DNA of 64,000 nt from Symsagittifera roscoffensis (taxonomy: Eukaryota > Xenacoelomorpha > Acoela > Convolutidae): contig NC_087065.1 of NCBI RefSeq assembly GCF_963678635.1, positions 53,881,858 through 53,945,857 on the forward strand, read 5' to 3'. This document shows, piece after piece, positions 38,657 through 47,246 of the stretch. A program made the position numbers and the translations under genes. A model generated the notes under the pieces. It was not told where the DNA came from. It saw only the letters and a list, made by a program, of their open reading frames with translations, and did not search any database. Positions within the stretch are counted from its first letter, which is position 1; the number at the start of each line of letters is the position of its first letter.

Positions 38657-39066
38657 TGAGTTAGGACCGAGTTGGTTAACTCATAGAGTAATTTCGGATA
38701 GGGTACACCGTCTGCTCGTCACGCTATCTTATTTTCGGCCGGATAGATTCGTGCAACTTCTTAGTCTAATACCGATCCTAATCTTACTCTTATACTATCT
38801 AGTCTCAGGTTGTTTAACTAGTCTCTGCTAGGCTCAATAGATCTAGGGTATACTGGTTTATTGCGGTTGCTGAAGTGCTCGGGAGAGTCCAACTAATTTC
38901 TAAGTTAAATTCAAATCTCTCTGGTGCTGAAATTACAAGTAACTTCAGCACTTACAAATAAGTGGGTTGTTAGTTAGATGGATCATGATTGGTTAATATT
39001 AAATACTTTACATTGGTAAAATATCTAAATTATCCAATCATAAAATGTAGTTTAGATCAGGTTCCA
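38657..39066 (-). repeat. Element B 3' LTR (410 bp)
   Basis: It is the same, base for base by eye, as 57165-57574. In the sense direction it begins TGGAACCTGATC and ends CCTAACTCA. It holds CCAAT boxes and an AT-rich TATA-like stretch in the first 110 bp, the near-perfect hairpin at 38924-38951, and an AATAAA signal (plus strand TTTATT 38857-38862). R and U5 follow the signal. The exact cap and poly(A) sites cannot be read from sequence. Confidence 0.95.
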
Positions 39067-39082
39067 CCCATCCGGGTTTTAC
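39067..39082 (-). promoter_or_regulatory. Polypurine-tract region next to the 3' LTR
   Basis: On the sense strand the LTR is preceded by AAACCCGGATGGG. The CCGGATGGG ending is kept at all three places where an internal 3' end meets an LTR (18460, 36682, 39067). The purine run GGATGGG is short for a plus-strand primer, so the role is inferred from position and conservation. Confidence 0.5.
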
Positions 39083-40681
39083 AGAGTTTTTTAGAATAGT
39101 TCTTCTGCAATTCGAAGGATGGATGATGGAAGTTGGTGTTTGGCGAACATCTTATTTCTTCTGTTTCCTTTTTGTTAAAGAAGTTCCAGGAAGCTGGAGT
39201 TAGAGACATAAGACGTTGTGTCTTCTAGTGACAACGACTAAGTCTTCGCAACAAACTCAAATCTGATTTCAGAATGGTTGGCTATGTCAGGTTTTTCTGT
39301 TCTGCGTGGAGAACTTCTTTTGTGTCTGGTCTAGTTTGGGAATGGCGTGGAGATTGTGCGTGGAGGGGATGCCTGGTTACTCGGATCTGTACGTATACTT
39401 GAACATCGAGGTGGTCATTGGTCTAGTTCAATGAAGTCCTTTTCTGCGAAGTCAAGTCGTACTCTAAATCCTTTGAGTTGTGATTGTGAGTGGCATATCG
39501 ATTGTGGTTGGTCATTCTCTCTCGAGTGTAGTGGGGTCGTTTTGTCTTTGGATGTTCGTCCTTGGTGTTGTATTCTGATCTATGTATTGCATAATGTAAT
39601 TTACATTTTATAAAACATTTATTAGTTTAATATTTTTTAGTTATGATTTTAGTTAGTTGTTTTCACAAAAGCTTTTTGTTTTAGTTCGGTTATTTTGAAG
39701 AGTTACTCACACTTGAGTAGCTCTTATTAAAAATAGAGGTGTGGTCACAAAGCGTGGATGTAGCACGGTGGGTTAGGCCGGCTATAGAGCATGCTCAGGA
39801 CGTCCTTCCTGGTGGGTTAGGCCAGGAGTGGGAGTATGATTTCATGCGGTTTTTGTGAGGGGTCCTGTTATGTGACAACGTTTTATGTTGGGTTTGTTGT
39901 GGTTTTTCTTATGTTTTGTTGGTTGTGTCCTTTTTCCAAAAATCAAATTGTTTGTGGTATGGGTTTGTCTTTCGACTTTTTTGTGTTTTATTATTTCTTT
40001 CTTAGACTTTATAATAGTCTTCAAAAGAATAAATTATCCAGTTTTAAACTGGGTTAATCCGGTTTGGGTACCGTTGGTTTCCTTTTCTTAGTCATGCTGT
40101 TATTCTATGATTTGTGGTATTTAGTAAGCTGCGTTGGTTAGTTTTGTTTAGTATATGATTCCTTTCCAACCGGGTTAAAGGAAAGTTTGAAACATGTTAT
40201 TATATGTTAGAGTTGTTGAGTGTGAAAACTTGAAACTGAAATTCATTATTTTAAACAATTCTTCGTGGGCGAGCTGTGCGAGTGTGGATAGAATTTCTGT
40301 GCGAATGAATGAAAATATCAAAAGGTTAGTACTGCAATTGCATTTTTATTAATTTACTGCATAGAATTTGGAAATTTACTGCTAGTTATGGGGGAATTTT
40401 AAGTTACAAATTTTCATTATAATTAGATTTACTGCTTGTGGGGAAAATTTTAGAAATGAATTTACTGCATTGGTATTAAATTTATAAATTTATAAGTGTA
40501 AGAGATTAATAGAATTGTTGAAGTCTGTTTGATGAAATTTGCGATCTTTATTTGTTTTTTGTGGTTTTTGTAGGTGATCGTCGGATGAAGGCTAAAAATC
40601 TAAGGAAAACATGGATAAAGTATGGTGAGTTTTTTAATATTTCAATTAGTTAGTTTTATTCATTTAATTCATACTTACCTG
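39067..40681 (-). other. Element B 3' non-coding region with conserved structured blocks
   Basis: No open gene is seen in 1.6 kb. Blocks conserved with element A include 39350-39490, a palindrome GAGTTACTCA/TGAGTAGCTC near 39700, and a block at 39740-39850. The last has the unit GTGGGTTAGGCC twice, each able to form short hairpins (CCTGG/CCAGG, CGTG/CACG). A further block with GAGCTGTGCGA lies near 40270. Four sense-strand GCAGTAAA motifs fall within 40353-40468. These could act as an export, stability or splicing element of the long RNA. Confidence 0.6.
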
Positions 40682-41938
40682 TTAGTCGTCGGGGAAAAAA
40701 CCGTGGGGGAAGATGTCGTGAATTAGTTCTGAAGTTGTTAGTAGTTTAGCTAAGATGCGGATGATATTTTTAGTCTGAAGCAGTGGCCAAAGCAATTGAA
40801 GTGCCTTAATAGTGGTTAGTTCTTCAGTGCCAACTGCAAACTCATAAGGTGTGTTTTGGATTAGATTATATAATTTGTGATTGAATTTAGTGTTGTGGAT
40901 GAATTCTAAAATTGGGATTTCTATAGGTTGTACAAACTCGTGCGGGATAAGGAAGGGTCGGGATTCTTCGGCGTTGAAGGTCTTGGTGATGGGACAGAAG
41001 ATGTACATTTGGGTTATGGGGTCATAATTACGAAGAATACCATGGAGGTTAGTGTCTTTAATACAATATGTGAAATTTAGGAAAAATGGTGAAGTGTATT
41101 TGGAATTAATGAATTGAAAACGATGGTGTGGTTGTCTAGAGGGTGTGTGTAGGTCAAAGTGATTTTGGATGAAGCGATAATAACTATATGTGTGGGTTTG
41201 TTTAGTGCGCAACATAATATCGTGTGAGCAGTGTAAATCTCTTTCGTGTGGTGCAAGGAAATGAAAGGTTAGTGAAAATATTTGGAAGCGTTCTTTGAAA
41301 CTTTCGTATGCTTGTGTGTCTGTTAGTGCTTCTGAAATAATGTGGTCAAACTTGCGATCGAAGATATTTAGTGTAAATACATATGGTGTTTTAATGAAAA
41401 ATTTCTCGGTGATTTGTGGATTAGCGAAGCGATCGTCGTCTAAGAATTGATCTTGGTTAGCTCTGATGATGTTGTGATCATAGTATTCGAGTGTATATTC
41501 GTTAGCTCTAGGTGCAGTGTGTGTTTTTAGTGATTTTTTATATCCAACGTAAGTAAATTGTCTAGCGGTTAGTGGTGTAGTGAGTCGATATAGCATGTCC
41601 GTATTTCGCTCTATATCGATGTGAGTGTTAGATAAAGGTAAGCAAAGAGGGTTAGTAAAATGATAATATGAGGTCCAAGAGAGAGTGGGCATTAAAACGT
41701 ATTCATCTACAAAGTTGCGTGTTTCGTTAGTGTCGTGGTGGGTGTTTAAGGTGTATTGTGGGAATGAGGGTAAGGTGATGGCTAAAAATTCTTTTGTGTT
41801 AGTATGCTTGGGATGGTTGATGTATTCACGGGCTGTTCCTGGTTTTGCTGGGAAAGGATGGTTGGGGAACTTTCTTTTGAAAAGTGCGGTAAGCTCTATT
41901 AGTGTTGAGTGAAGATTCAGTTGATGTGGATGATGGTG
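40682..41938 (-). CDS. ORF-X, 3' frame: conserved C-terminal domain
   Basis: The frame is open from just after a TAG at 41939 to the stop at 40682, about 418 codons. The first ATG is at 41692 and gives 336 residues, but element A has a Tyr at that position and similarity continues upstream of it, so this ATG is probably not the natural start. The protein is rich in aromatic residues and shows no signal peptide, catalytic motif or membrane span that I recognise. It is well conserved with element A, for instance around FFIKTPY, NSKYTSPFFLN and GILRNYDPITQMY. It lies one base out of frame (+1) with the preceding ORF-X segment, which overlaps it by about 110 bp. Either a one-base insertion or a programmed +1 frameshift separates the two. 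The function is unknown. Confidence 0.7.
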   Translation of the reverse strand, partial: HHHPHQLNLHSTLIELTALFKRKFPNHPFPAKPGTAREYINHPKHTNTKEFLAITLPSFPQYTLNTHHDTNETRNFVDEYVLMPTLSWTSYYHFTNPLCLPLSNTHIDIERNTDMLYRLTTPLTARQFTYVGYKKSLKTHTAPRANEYTLEYYDHNIIRANQDQFLDDDRFANPQITEKFFIKTPYVFTLNIFDRKFDHIISEALTDTQAYESFKERFQIFSLTFHFLAPHERDLHCSHDIMLRTKQTHTYSYYRFIQNHFDLHTPSRQPHHRFQFINSKYTSPFFLNFTYCIKDTNLHGILRNYDPITQMYIFCPITKTFNAEESRPFLIPHEFVQPIEIPILEFIHNTKFNHKLYNLIQNTPYEFAVGTEELTTIKALQLLWPLLQTKNIIRILAKLLTTSELIHDIFPHGFFPDD

Positions 41939-42488
41939 CTAATGATTCAGTATAATTTGAAGAGGGTGTAGGGGTAGGGGGGTTGGATGAATTTATTGTG
42001 GAGGAGATTTGGTTTATGGTTGGGTTATTAAGGTGGTAGGGTTGTTGTTGAAGGGTAATAAAATTATCTAGCTCTGGGGAGATTCGGGGGGTGTCTGGAG
42101 AATGAGATGATTGGTCAGAATGGTATGAGGAGTAGGTTGGGGTAACTTGGGAAGCATAAGAGGGTGTGGGAGTGATTGGGTCAGGGTTATTGGATAATAT
42201 GGGTTGAAAAGGGGGTTGAGAAAAATTAGAAGAGTTATGAAAATTATTGGATGGGGATGGTTCTGAGTCGGCGAATTCATCGGGGGTTTCAATATTCGGG
42301 TTATTGAGTTGTGAGATGGAATATAAAACTGAGATGTGTGAATTAGTGTCGGAATTCATGCCTGATGTTACATTACTAGATGGAAAATCGGGTGGCGGAA
42401 AAGCAAAAAGTGGTATTATTGGGATTGGAGAGGTAAGATTGGTTGGGTGGGAATTTGATCGGTGTAGTGATCCAAGTTGGCGGCTCAT
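41826..42488 (-). CDS. ORF-X, 5' frame: Pro/Ser/Thr/Asn-rich N-terminal region
   Basis: It has 220 codons. The ATG at 42488 overlaps the env stop as ATGA, an arrangement that suits termination-reinitiation. The start is conserved in element A (21537). Most of the protein is low-complexity and rich in Pro, Ser, Thr and Asn, so probably disordered. The last residues, from about NRAYRTF on, match element A until the point where A continues into the domain encoded here at 40682-41938. The stop at 41826 is therefore likely a consequence of the frame difference near 41874-41886. No function is recognised. Confidence 0.65.
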   Translation of the reverse strand: MSRQLGSLHRSNSHPTNLTSPIPIIPLFAFPPPDFPSSNVTSGMNSDTNSHISVLYSISQLNNPNIETPDEFADSEPSPSNNFHNSSNFSQPPFQPILSNNPDPITPTPSYASQVTPTYSSYHSDQSSHSPDTPRISPELDNFITLQQQPYHLNNPTINQISSTINSSNPPTPTPSSNYTESLAPSSTSTESSLNTNRAYRTFQKKVPQPSFPSKTRNSP

Positions 42489-45103
42489 CGTGGGCTAAAA
42501 AAATGATTATTTTGAGACTGAAAAGCGGTGGTATGGGGTTGTTCAATAATTTGTTCATAAGTATTATCATCTTGTGACTGGTGTGTCATTATATGTTGAA
42601 TGGGACTTTGTGATGTGGTGAGTCGAAAATTTGGATTATGTGTGATGGCTAAATTTCGAAAATTTCGTGGGACTAGGGATAGTGGATGGTTATTTGGTAG
42701 GGGTGGTAATTGTGGTGCCGTTGGCGTTATGTCTACATTGTTATGTTCTTCGTCGTATGTATTTTGTCGTGTTGCTATTTTTGTGTTATATTCTTTTATT
42801 TGTGCGTCTAAAAGAATTTTGTTTATAGATGTAGAAAAGATTCCAAAAAATCCTGCAAAGAGTATGCGTGCTACACTTGCTTGTCGGTTGACTTGTGTGT
42901 GTATAGCACATGTGTTGTAGATTCCTTTTAAAAGTGAGAAAAGAAATCCAATAAAGTTAAACATTGCGTATAAAATAGTCAATTTTTCTAAGATGTAGTA
43001 GGGCCATCCTAGAAAATCGAGGATCTCATTTTTGAGTGTAACAAAGCTAAAAATGTTAATTGGTGATATATCTTGGGGACGGTATTTTTCACCGTTTAGA
43101 TATATATAATCTTTAATGTCTTTAAAATATCCGCTATAGTCTTGCGTGTAGATATCGGCAAATCCTGCGGTTTCTGCAAGTTTGCGTAAATTTTGGTCTA
43201 TTGATTGTCTTTGTATAGTGTCCATTTGTGTTAATAATTCTTGGAATTGTTGTGTTCTAATGTGATGTTGAATATCTGATTTTGAATAGATTCCTATTGA
43301 TTGTAAGTCTATATTTGGGTTTCGGGCAATAGCGCGAATGCTTTCTGGTGAAAATTTTTTGAGTGATTGCATTAATGTGGGATATGGAGTGAGAAGATAA
43401 TATTTATTTTCATCAGGGTTTAGTTGTACTACATTGTGGCTGTTTTCTGATCCACATGGGACTGCGGTATCCCAGAAATAGGTTCTTCGTGAAAGTGTAT
43501 CCACGAAATGTACTTTATTCTTATAAAAGATAGGGATTCTTTTATAACATCGTTTATCTTCAAAAACGTATAGTGGTGATACTTTTTTAGTACAAGTATA
43601 AAACCATAAGATGTTTCCTTCATAGTCTAAAAAATTTGATCTATTTCCAGATAATAAGTATCCTGCATAGGGTATTTTTAATACTGCTAGTGCAAGTGAT
43701 TGTAATATTTGTGTTCGTTCTAATTCGCATAGGTGGTGTAGTGTTTCTAATTCGGAGAGTGACATTTCTTGAAAAATTCGGCTAATTGTATAATCTAGTT
43801 TCATATCTAAATGAATATCATAGTGGATATTACCGAAATATGTAGTATTCATTAGTGATAATTCTTGCAAGCGTGTGCTTCTGGTGTCATGGGGTTTTAG
43901 ATGTCCACCAGGTTGTCCGTTGCTTTTTTCAAAATTAACTGGTATATAGGATGTTCCTTCGTTTAGAGGATGACCTGTGGCATATGGGTCGATTTTTACT
44001 TTTCCAGTGGTCATGTCGAATCCTTTTTCGTATTCAACTAATATTTCAGAGTATTGTGTTCTGTGAAGTGGATTCCTGTATTTACATGCAAGTTCTGTTT
44101 CTTGATATATTTGAAAACGTGTCAATTTATTTTCTATATTGTCTATGTTTCTAAAATTAGAACTTAGTTTTCGTGATGGATGGACTTGTTCATATGGAAT
44201 TGATTGTATAAAATATTTTTCATGAAATTTTATCATACGAGCGTGTATTTTTGCTAATTGAAATGTTGTACATGTATCTTCGGGGAACCAAACAATTGTT
44301 GCTTGTGTTCTCGTTGTAGGGTCGCAATAACCTTGATCATTTTTACAAGGTAATCGGATTCCTTGATAGATCATTGTATTATCTGATAAATCTCGTGTTA
44401 GTTGTATTTTTTCGAGTTGTATTTTCCAATCGAAAAACATTATTTCTTGGTATCCTTTATTTTTTGTGTCTGCTTTGCAGTTTGATGGGTCATTTATACC
44501 AATGTGTGGTATCCAATGTTTATCGTGTAGGTCATAGGTTAATCGTCCGTGTGCGCCGTTATACGGGTATTTTTCGTCTAGTTTTATATGTCCTTGGTGT
44601 CTTTCAAGTTGTGATTGATGTACAGAGTCTGGAAAAACTTGAAAATTAACTAACTTTCTAGCGGAGTTTTTATTTTGTGTGATGTTTAGTCTAAGTAATT
44701 CATTTTTACAATCGTCGGGATTGAGATGTAAAAGACGTTCTATATTACTTTGATAGAATGATTCATGGTCAAGTCGGTTTTTGTTTCCATTCGAGACTTG
44801 TGAACAATGTACTTTCTTTTCGGAAAATGTTGCTGTGAATTTATAACCTGTAACTGTTGTTGCTCGGGCTTTTGAATAGAGTGTTGCTATTACATCTGTG
44901 GTTTCTATAGCTTGTGGTTCTGTTTCACATTGTGATACTTGATTTATTGCATATTTATGTAGTGTTTTTTGTTCATTTTCTTCACAATCGTAATGTGTTA
45001 CTAGTAAATCTTGTGGTCCTGTACGAGGGGAAGGGTTTATGTTTTGATTTGAGATTACTAGAAAAAGGAGTTGGAGAAAAATTAATAATTTTAGAATATA
45101 CAT
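42485..45103 (-). CDS. env: Env-like membrane glycoprotein of element B
   Basis: It has 872 codons, uninterrupted. The ATG at 45103 is followed by a hydrophobic signal peptide (about residues 1-18). The large ectodomain has numerous cysteines and NXS/T sites such as NIT, NTT and NRS. A hydrophobic region at about 686-712 leads to two membrane-type segments (about 714-735 and 745-763), then a polar tail of about 110 residues. The position after pol and this architecture indicate an envelope-type protein. I see no furin-type site followed by an obvious fusion peptide, so the usual insect errantivirus (baculovirus-F-like) type is not supported. A relation to another viral glycoprotein class is possible but untested. 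The gene overlaps the ATG-less frame upstream by 13 bases and ORF-X downstream as ATGA. The copy in element A is broken. Confidence 0.78.
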   Translation of the reverse strand: MYILKLLIFLQLLFLVISNQNINPSPRTGPQDLLVTHYDCEENEQKTLHKYAINQVSQCETEPQAIETTDVIATLYSKARATTVTGYKFTATFSEKKVHCSQVSNGNKNRLDHESFYQSNIERLLHLNPDDCKNELLRLNITQNKNSARKLVNFQVFPDSVHQSQLERHQGHIKLDEKYPYNGAHGRLTYDLHDKHWIPHIGINDPSNCKADTKNKGYQEIMFFDWKIQLEKIQLTRDLSDNTMIYQGIRLPCKNDQGYCDPTTRTQATIVWFPEDTCTTFQLAKIHARMIKFHEKYFIQSIPYEQVHPSRKLSSNFRNIDNIENKLTRFQIYQETELACKYRNPLHRTQYSEILVEYEKGFDMTTGKVKIDPYATGHPLNEGTSYIPVNFEKSNGQPGGHLKPHDTRSTRLQELSLMNTTYFGNIHYDIHLDMKLDYTISRIFQEMSLSELETLHHLCELERTQILQSLALAVLKIPYAGYLLSGNRSNFLDYEGNILWFYTCTKKVSPLYVFEDKRCYKRIPIFYKNKVHFVDTLSRRTYFWDTAVPCGSENSHNVVQLNPDENKYYLLTPYPTLMQSLKKFSPESIRAIARNPNIDLQSIGIYSKSDIQHHIRTQQFQELLTQMDTIQRQSIDQNLRKLAETAGFADIYTQDYSGYFKDIKDYIYLNGEKYRPQDISPINIFSFVTLKNEILDFLGWPYYILEKLTILYAMFNFIGFLFSLLKGIYNTCAIHTQVNRQASVARILFAGFFGIFSTSINKILLDAQIKEYNTKIATRQNTYDEEHNNVDITPTAPQLPPLPNNHPLSLVPRNFRNLAITHNPNFRLTTSQSPIQHIMTHQSQDDNTYEQIIEQPHTTAFQSQNNHFFSPR

Positions 45104-46224
45104 GTGTATGATAATCCTGAGTATGGATTATAAAATGTAATGTAGCCAATTGTGTTTTTGGTATATCTGTCGTATTTGTATATTACTTCAGTAGTTATAA
45201 ACGGTGGTGGTAGTGATTGAGCTGTTATGTTAGGTGGGTTTAATGGGTAGGGATGTTGGGTAATATTGTTTAGCTTAACTGTGATTTCAAACTTTAATTG
45301 TAAACTGTTTTGTTGGAGTATTTGAATATTGTGATCACGGATATCGTTGTGAATATCTTGGCGATATTGTAATCTATTAAGTGCCCAGTTATGAAGGCGG
45401 TTACTTTCTTGATGTTGTCCAAATAATGGTGGAGGTGCTGTAAATGTATTCCAATCTAGTCTTAAAGGAATATTTGTTGTTGATTGTTCTCGATATCTGG
45501 CGTCGAGATTATTTGGAAAATTTAAGTTAAAAGGTGGTGGTGAAATCTGGCTTATTGATGGTGTTGATGGTAGTGATAATGTTTCTGTTAGTGATGAGGA
45601 TGTTGTTGTATCCGTAGAAATATCTATGGGGTCATTGACTAAATTTGGTTCACCTTGTGTAAATGAATGTGTAGTCCAATATGGGAATCGTGATGTTTGG
45701 TTTGTGGGGTTGAAAGGATTTTCACGTATTTGCTCAGATGTTGGTGTTGAACCTAAGTAATCTGATGGTAGGCTTGAGGTGCTACGTTGTGAAAGAAGCG
45801 TAGGGGTTTCTGGTAATATACCAATGGGGTTTTCTGGAGTGTTTTGTGATGGGGATTGAGGTATATCAAAATGAACTCGTGGAGTTTGAAAATTTCTGTT
45901 TCGTCGAGGATGTATAATTTGTCTACTTATTTCGACTGTATTTTGGTTTTGACTAGGATTTCTTATTCTAGTTAGTTCTTGTGGTAGTGTTGGGTATAGG
46001 TTATATGTTGGTTCGCTTAAAGGTGCTTGTCGTTGAACTGGTTCTAGTGGTTCTGATAAACGAGCATGTCGTTCTTCAAAAGTGTATGGATTGTCTTGAA
46101 AAGAAATTCGTGTAGATGTTTGAGGATTTTGAGTAGTTGAAGGTGGTGTTTGGTTATCTTGGGATGATGTCGGTGAAGACTGATTCTGTGACTGTTGGGT
46201 AGCAATTTTTGATGGTTTTTTGAA
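45091..46224 (-). CDS. 377-codon open frame without any ATG, between the micro-membrane ORFs and env
   Basis: I read the frame triplet by triplet from a double stop (TAATAA, at 46230-46225) to TAA at 45091-45093. It has no stop and no ATG or other NTG codon. The product would be rich in Pro, Thr, Ser, Gln and Asn in its first two thirds, with a more ordered last third (about from residue 250) ending ...YSGLSYTCIF. The element A counterpart keeps recognisable peptide blocks such as RQIIHPRRNR. It cannot be reached by frameshift from the 62-codon ORF, because that stops at 46233-46235, before this frame opens. Expression would need splicing or non-canonical initiation. The end overlaps the env start. 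The function is unknown. Confidence 0.62.
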   Translation of the reverse strand, partial: FKKPSKIATQQSQNQSSPTSSQDNQTPPSTTQNPQTSTRISFQDNPYTFEERHARLSEPLEPVQRQAPLSEPTYNLYPTLPQELTRIRNPSQNQNTVEISRQIIHPRRNRNFQTPRVHFDIPQSPSQNTPENPIGILPETPTLLSQRSTSSLPSDYLGSTPTSEQIRENPFNPTNQTSRFPYWTTHSFTQGEPNLVNDPIDISTDTTTSSSLTETLSLPSTPSISQISPPPFNLNFPNNLDARYREQSTTNIPLRLDWNTFTAPPPLFGQHQESNRLHNWALNRLQYRQDIHNDIRDHNIQILQQNSLQLKFEITVKLNNITQHPYPLNPPNITAQSLPPPFITTEVIYKYDRYTKNTIGYITFYNPYSGLSYTCIF

Positions 46225-46232
46225 TTATTACT

Positions 46233-46421
46233 TTAGTGAGAAATTTTGTGTTTATTATAATATTCTTCCAAAAAAAGAATTAGAAGGACTGTTGCTAGGG
46301 CAAATGTGAGGATTGCTTTCTTTATACATTTACAGATGGTCAAAATGAGGGATGATAAGAATGCTATGAAAATTACAAACAATAAAAAAATATCGGTTCT
46401 ACTGAAAATTGTTCGTATCAT
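46233..46421 (-). CDS. 62-aa two-span membrane micro-protein of element B
   Basis: The ATG at 46421 overlaps the stop of the preceding ORF as ATGA. Two hydrophobic spans (about 9-28 and 36-51) are separated by a short loop CKCIKKAI, followed by a charged C-terminus EEYYNKHK. The same length, topology and loop are found in element A (25218-25406), so it is a real conserved gene. Size and topology resemble viral pore-forming or glycoprotein-associated small membrane proteins, but there is no motif that proves a role. Confidence 0.68.
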   Translation of the reverse strand: MIRTIFSRTDIFLLFVIFIAFLSSLILTICKCIKKAILTFALATVLLILFLEEYYNKHKISH

Positions 46422-46648
46422 TTAGACAAGTTGTATAAATCGTACCTGTGGATATAATCAAGGGTTTTGGAAAGTTGGAGGAATAGTTCGAGAATAGTGT
46501 AGAAAATTAAAAAAATGTTACAAAAAATGATTAGGATTATTAGAAAAGATTCAAGTATATCAAAAAGAAATATTATTAAGGTTTCAAGTATTGTAAAAAA
46601 ATGTTTAAGATTTATGAGTATTTGAGTAACTGATTGAGAGAAGAGCAT
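46418..46648 (-). CDS. 76-aa hydrophobic ORF of element B
   Basis: The ATG is at 46648 and the stop TGA at 46418-46420 overlaps the next ATG. The protein is almost wholly Ile/Leu/Phe-rich with few charges before the last 15 residues, so at least one and probably two membrane spans are expected. In element A the start is kept but a stop comes early. A sense-strand CAGGTACGA near its 3' end is conserved in both elements and could be a splice donor. The function is unknown. Confidence 0.5.
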   Translation of the reverse strand: MLFSQSVTQILINLKHFFTILETLIIFLFDILESFLIILIIFCNIFLIFYTILELFLQLSKTLDYIHRYDLYNLSK

Positions 46649-47246
46649 TTAAGAAATGATCTCTTGGTCGAATATTTTTTGCTGTTTGAGGCGATTTTCT
46701 AGTGTGGTCGGATTATTTATTAGTTTTTTGACAAGTGGGTTGAGTTCTGTAAAAAATTGTTGGGGGCAATTTTCATGGTGACTAGGAGGTCGTCTTTTTC
46801 TTTATTTTTGTTTGTCAAATGATCCGGAGTATGGTGAGATTTTTATACTTTAGGCTAATTAAAATGTTCATTTTGTTACTTTAGGCTAAGTTAACAAATT
46901 TGCTTTGGGGGTATTCGTGGTCTGAGTTGGGGAAATATTGTTGATCTTTGGGTTATTAGATAAGGGAGGGGTACGGTATTATGGTGATATTTATTTTAGT
47001 TGTCAAGTTGGAGTGGTTTGCTTATTTTTGACCTGGAGGTCGTAAAGTTATAGTTATAGATGTGCCTGGAGTTCTATATGATTCGTCTAATTGGTCCTAG
47101 TTTGAGTTAGAGAAAGTGACGGATTGGATGAATCCTATTGGTCTATTTTGAACTAGAATTATTACGTACTTGTCAGCATGTTATTTTGAAAAATGTAAAT
47201 GAAAAATGTTTCGAAGGTTTCAAGATAGTGAAGTATAATGTTGAAA
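46649..47246 (-). other. Non-coding spacer between gag-pol and the small membrane ORFs
   Basis: Stops occur in all three sense frames. Parts are similar to element A (25648-26250), for example around 46920-46990. This is where an internal promoter or a splice acceptor for downstream genes could lie, but no signal is decisive. Confidence 0.45.

Noticed and set aside
41692-41692. ATG at 41692 as the real start of a separate 336-aa gene
   Set aside because: Element A has another residue at this position and homology extends upstream in the same frame, so it is more likely an internal Met of ORF-X.
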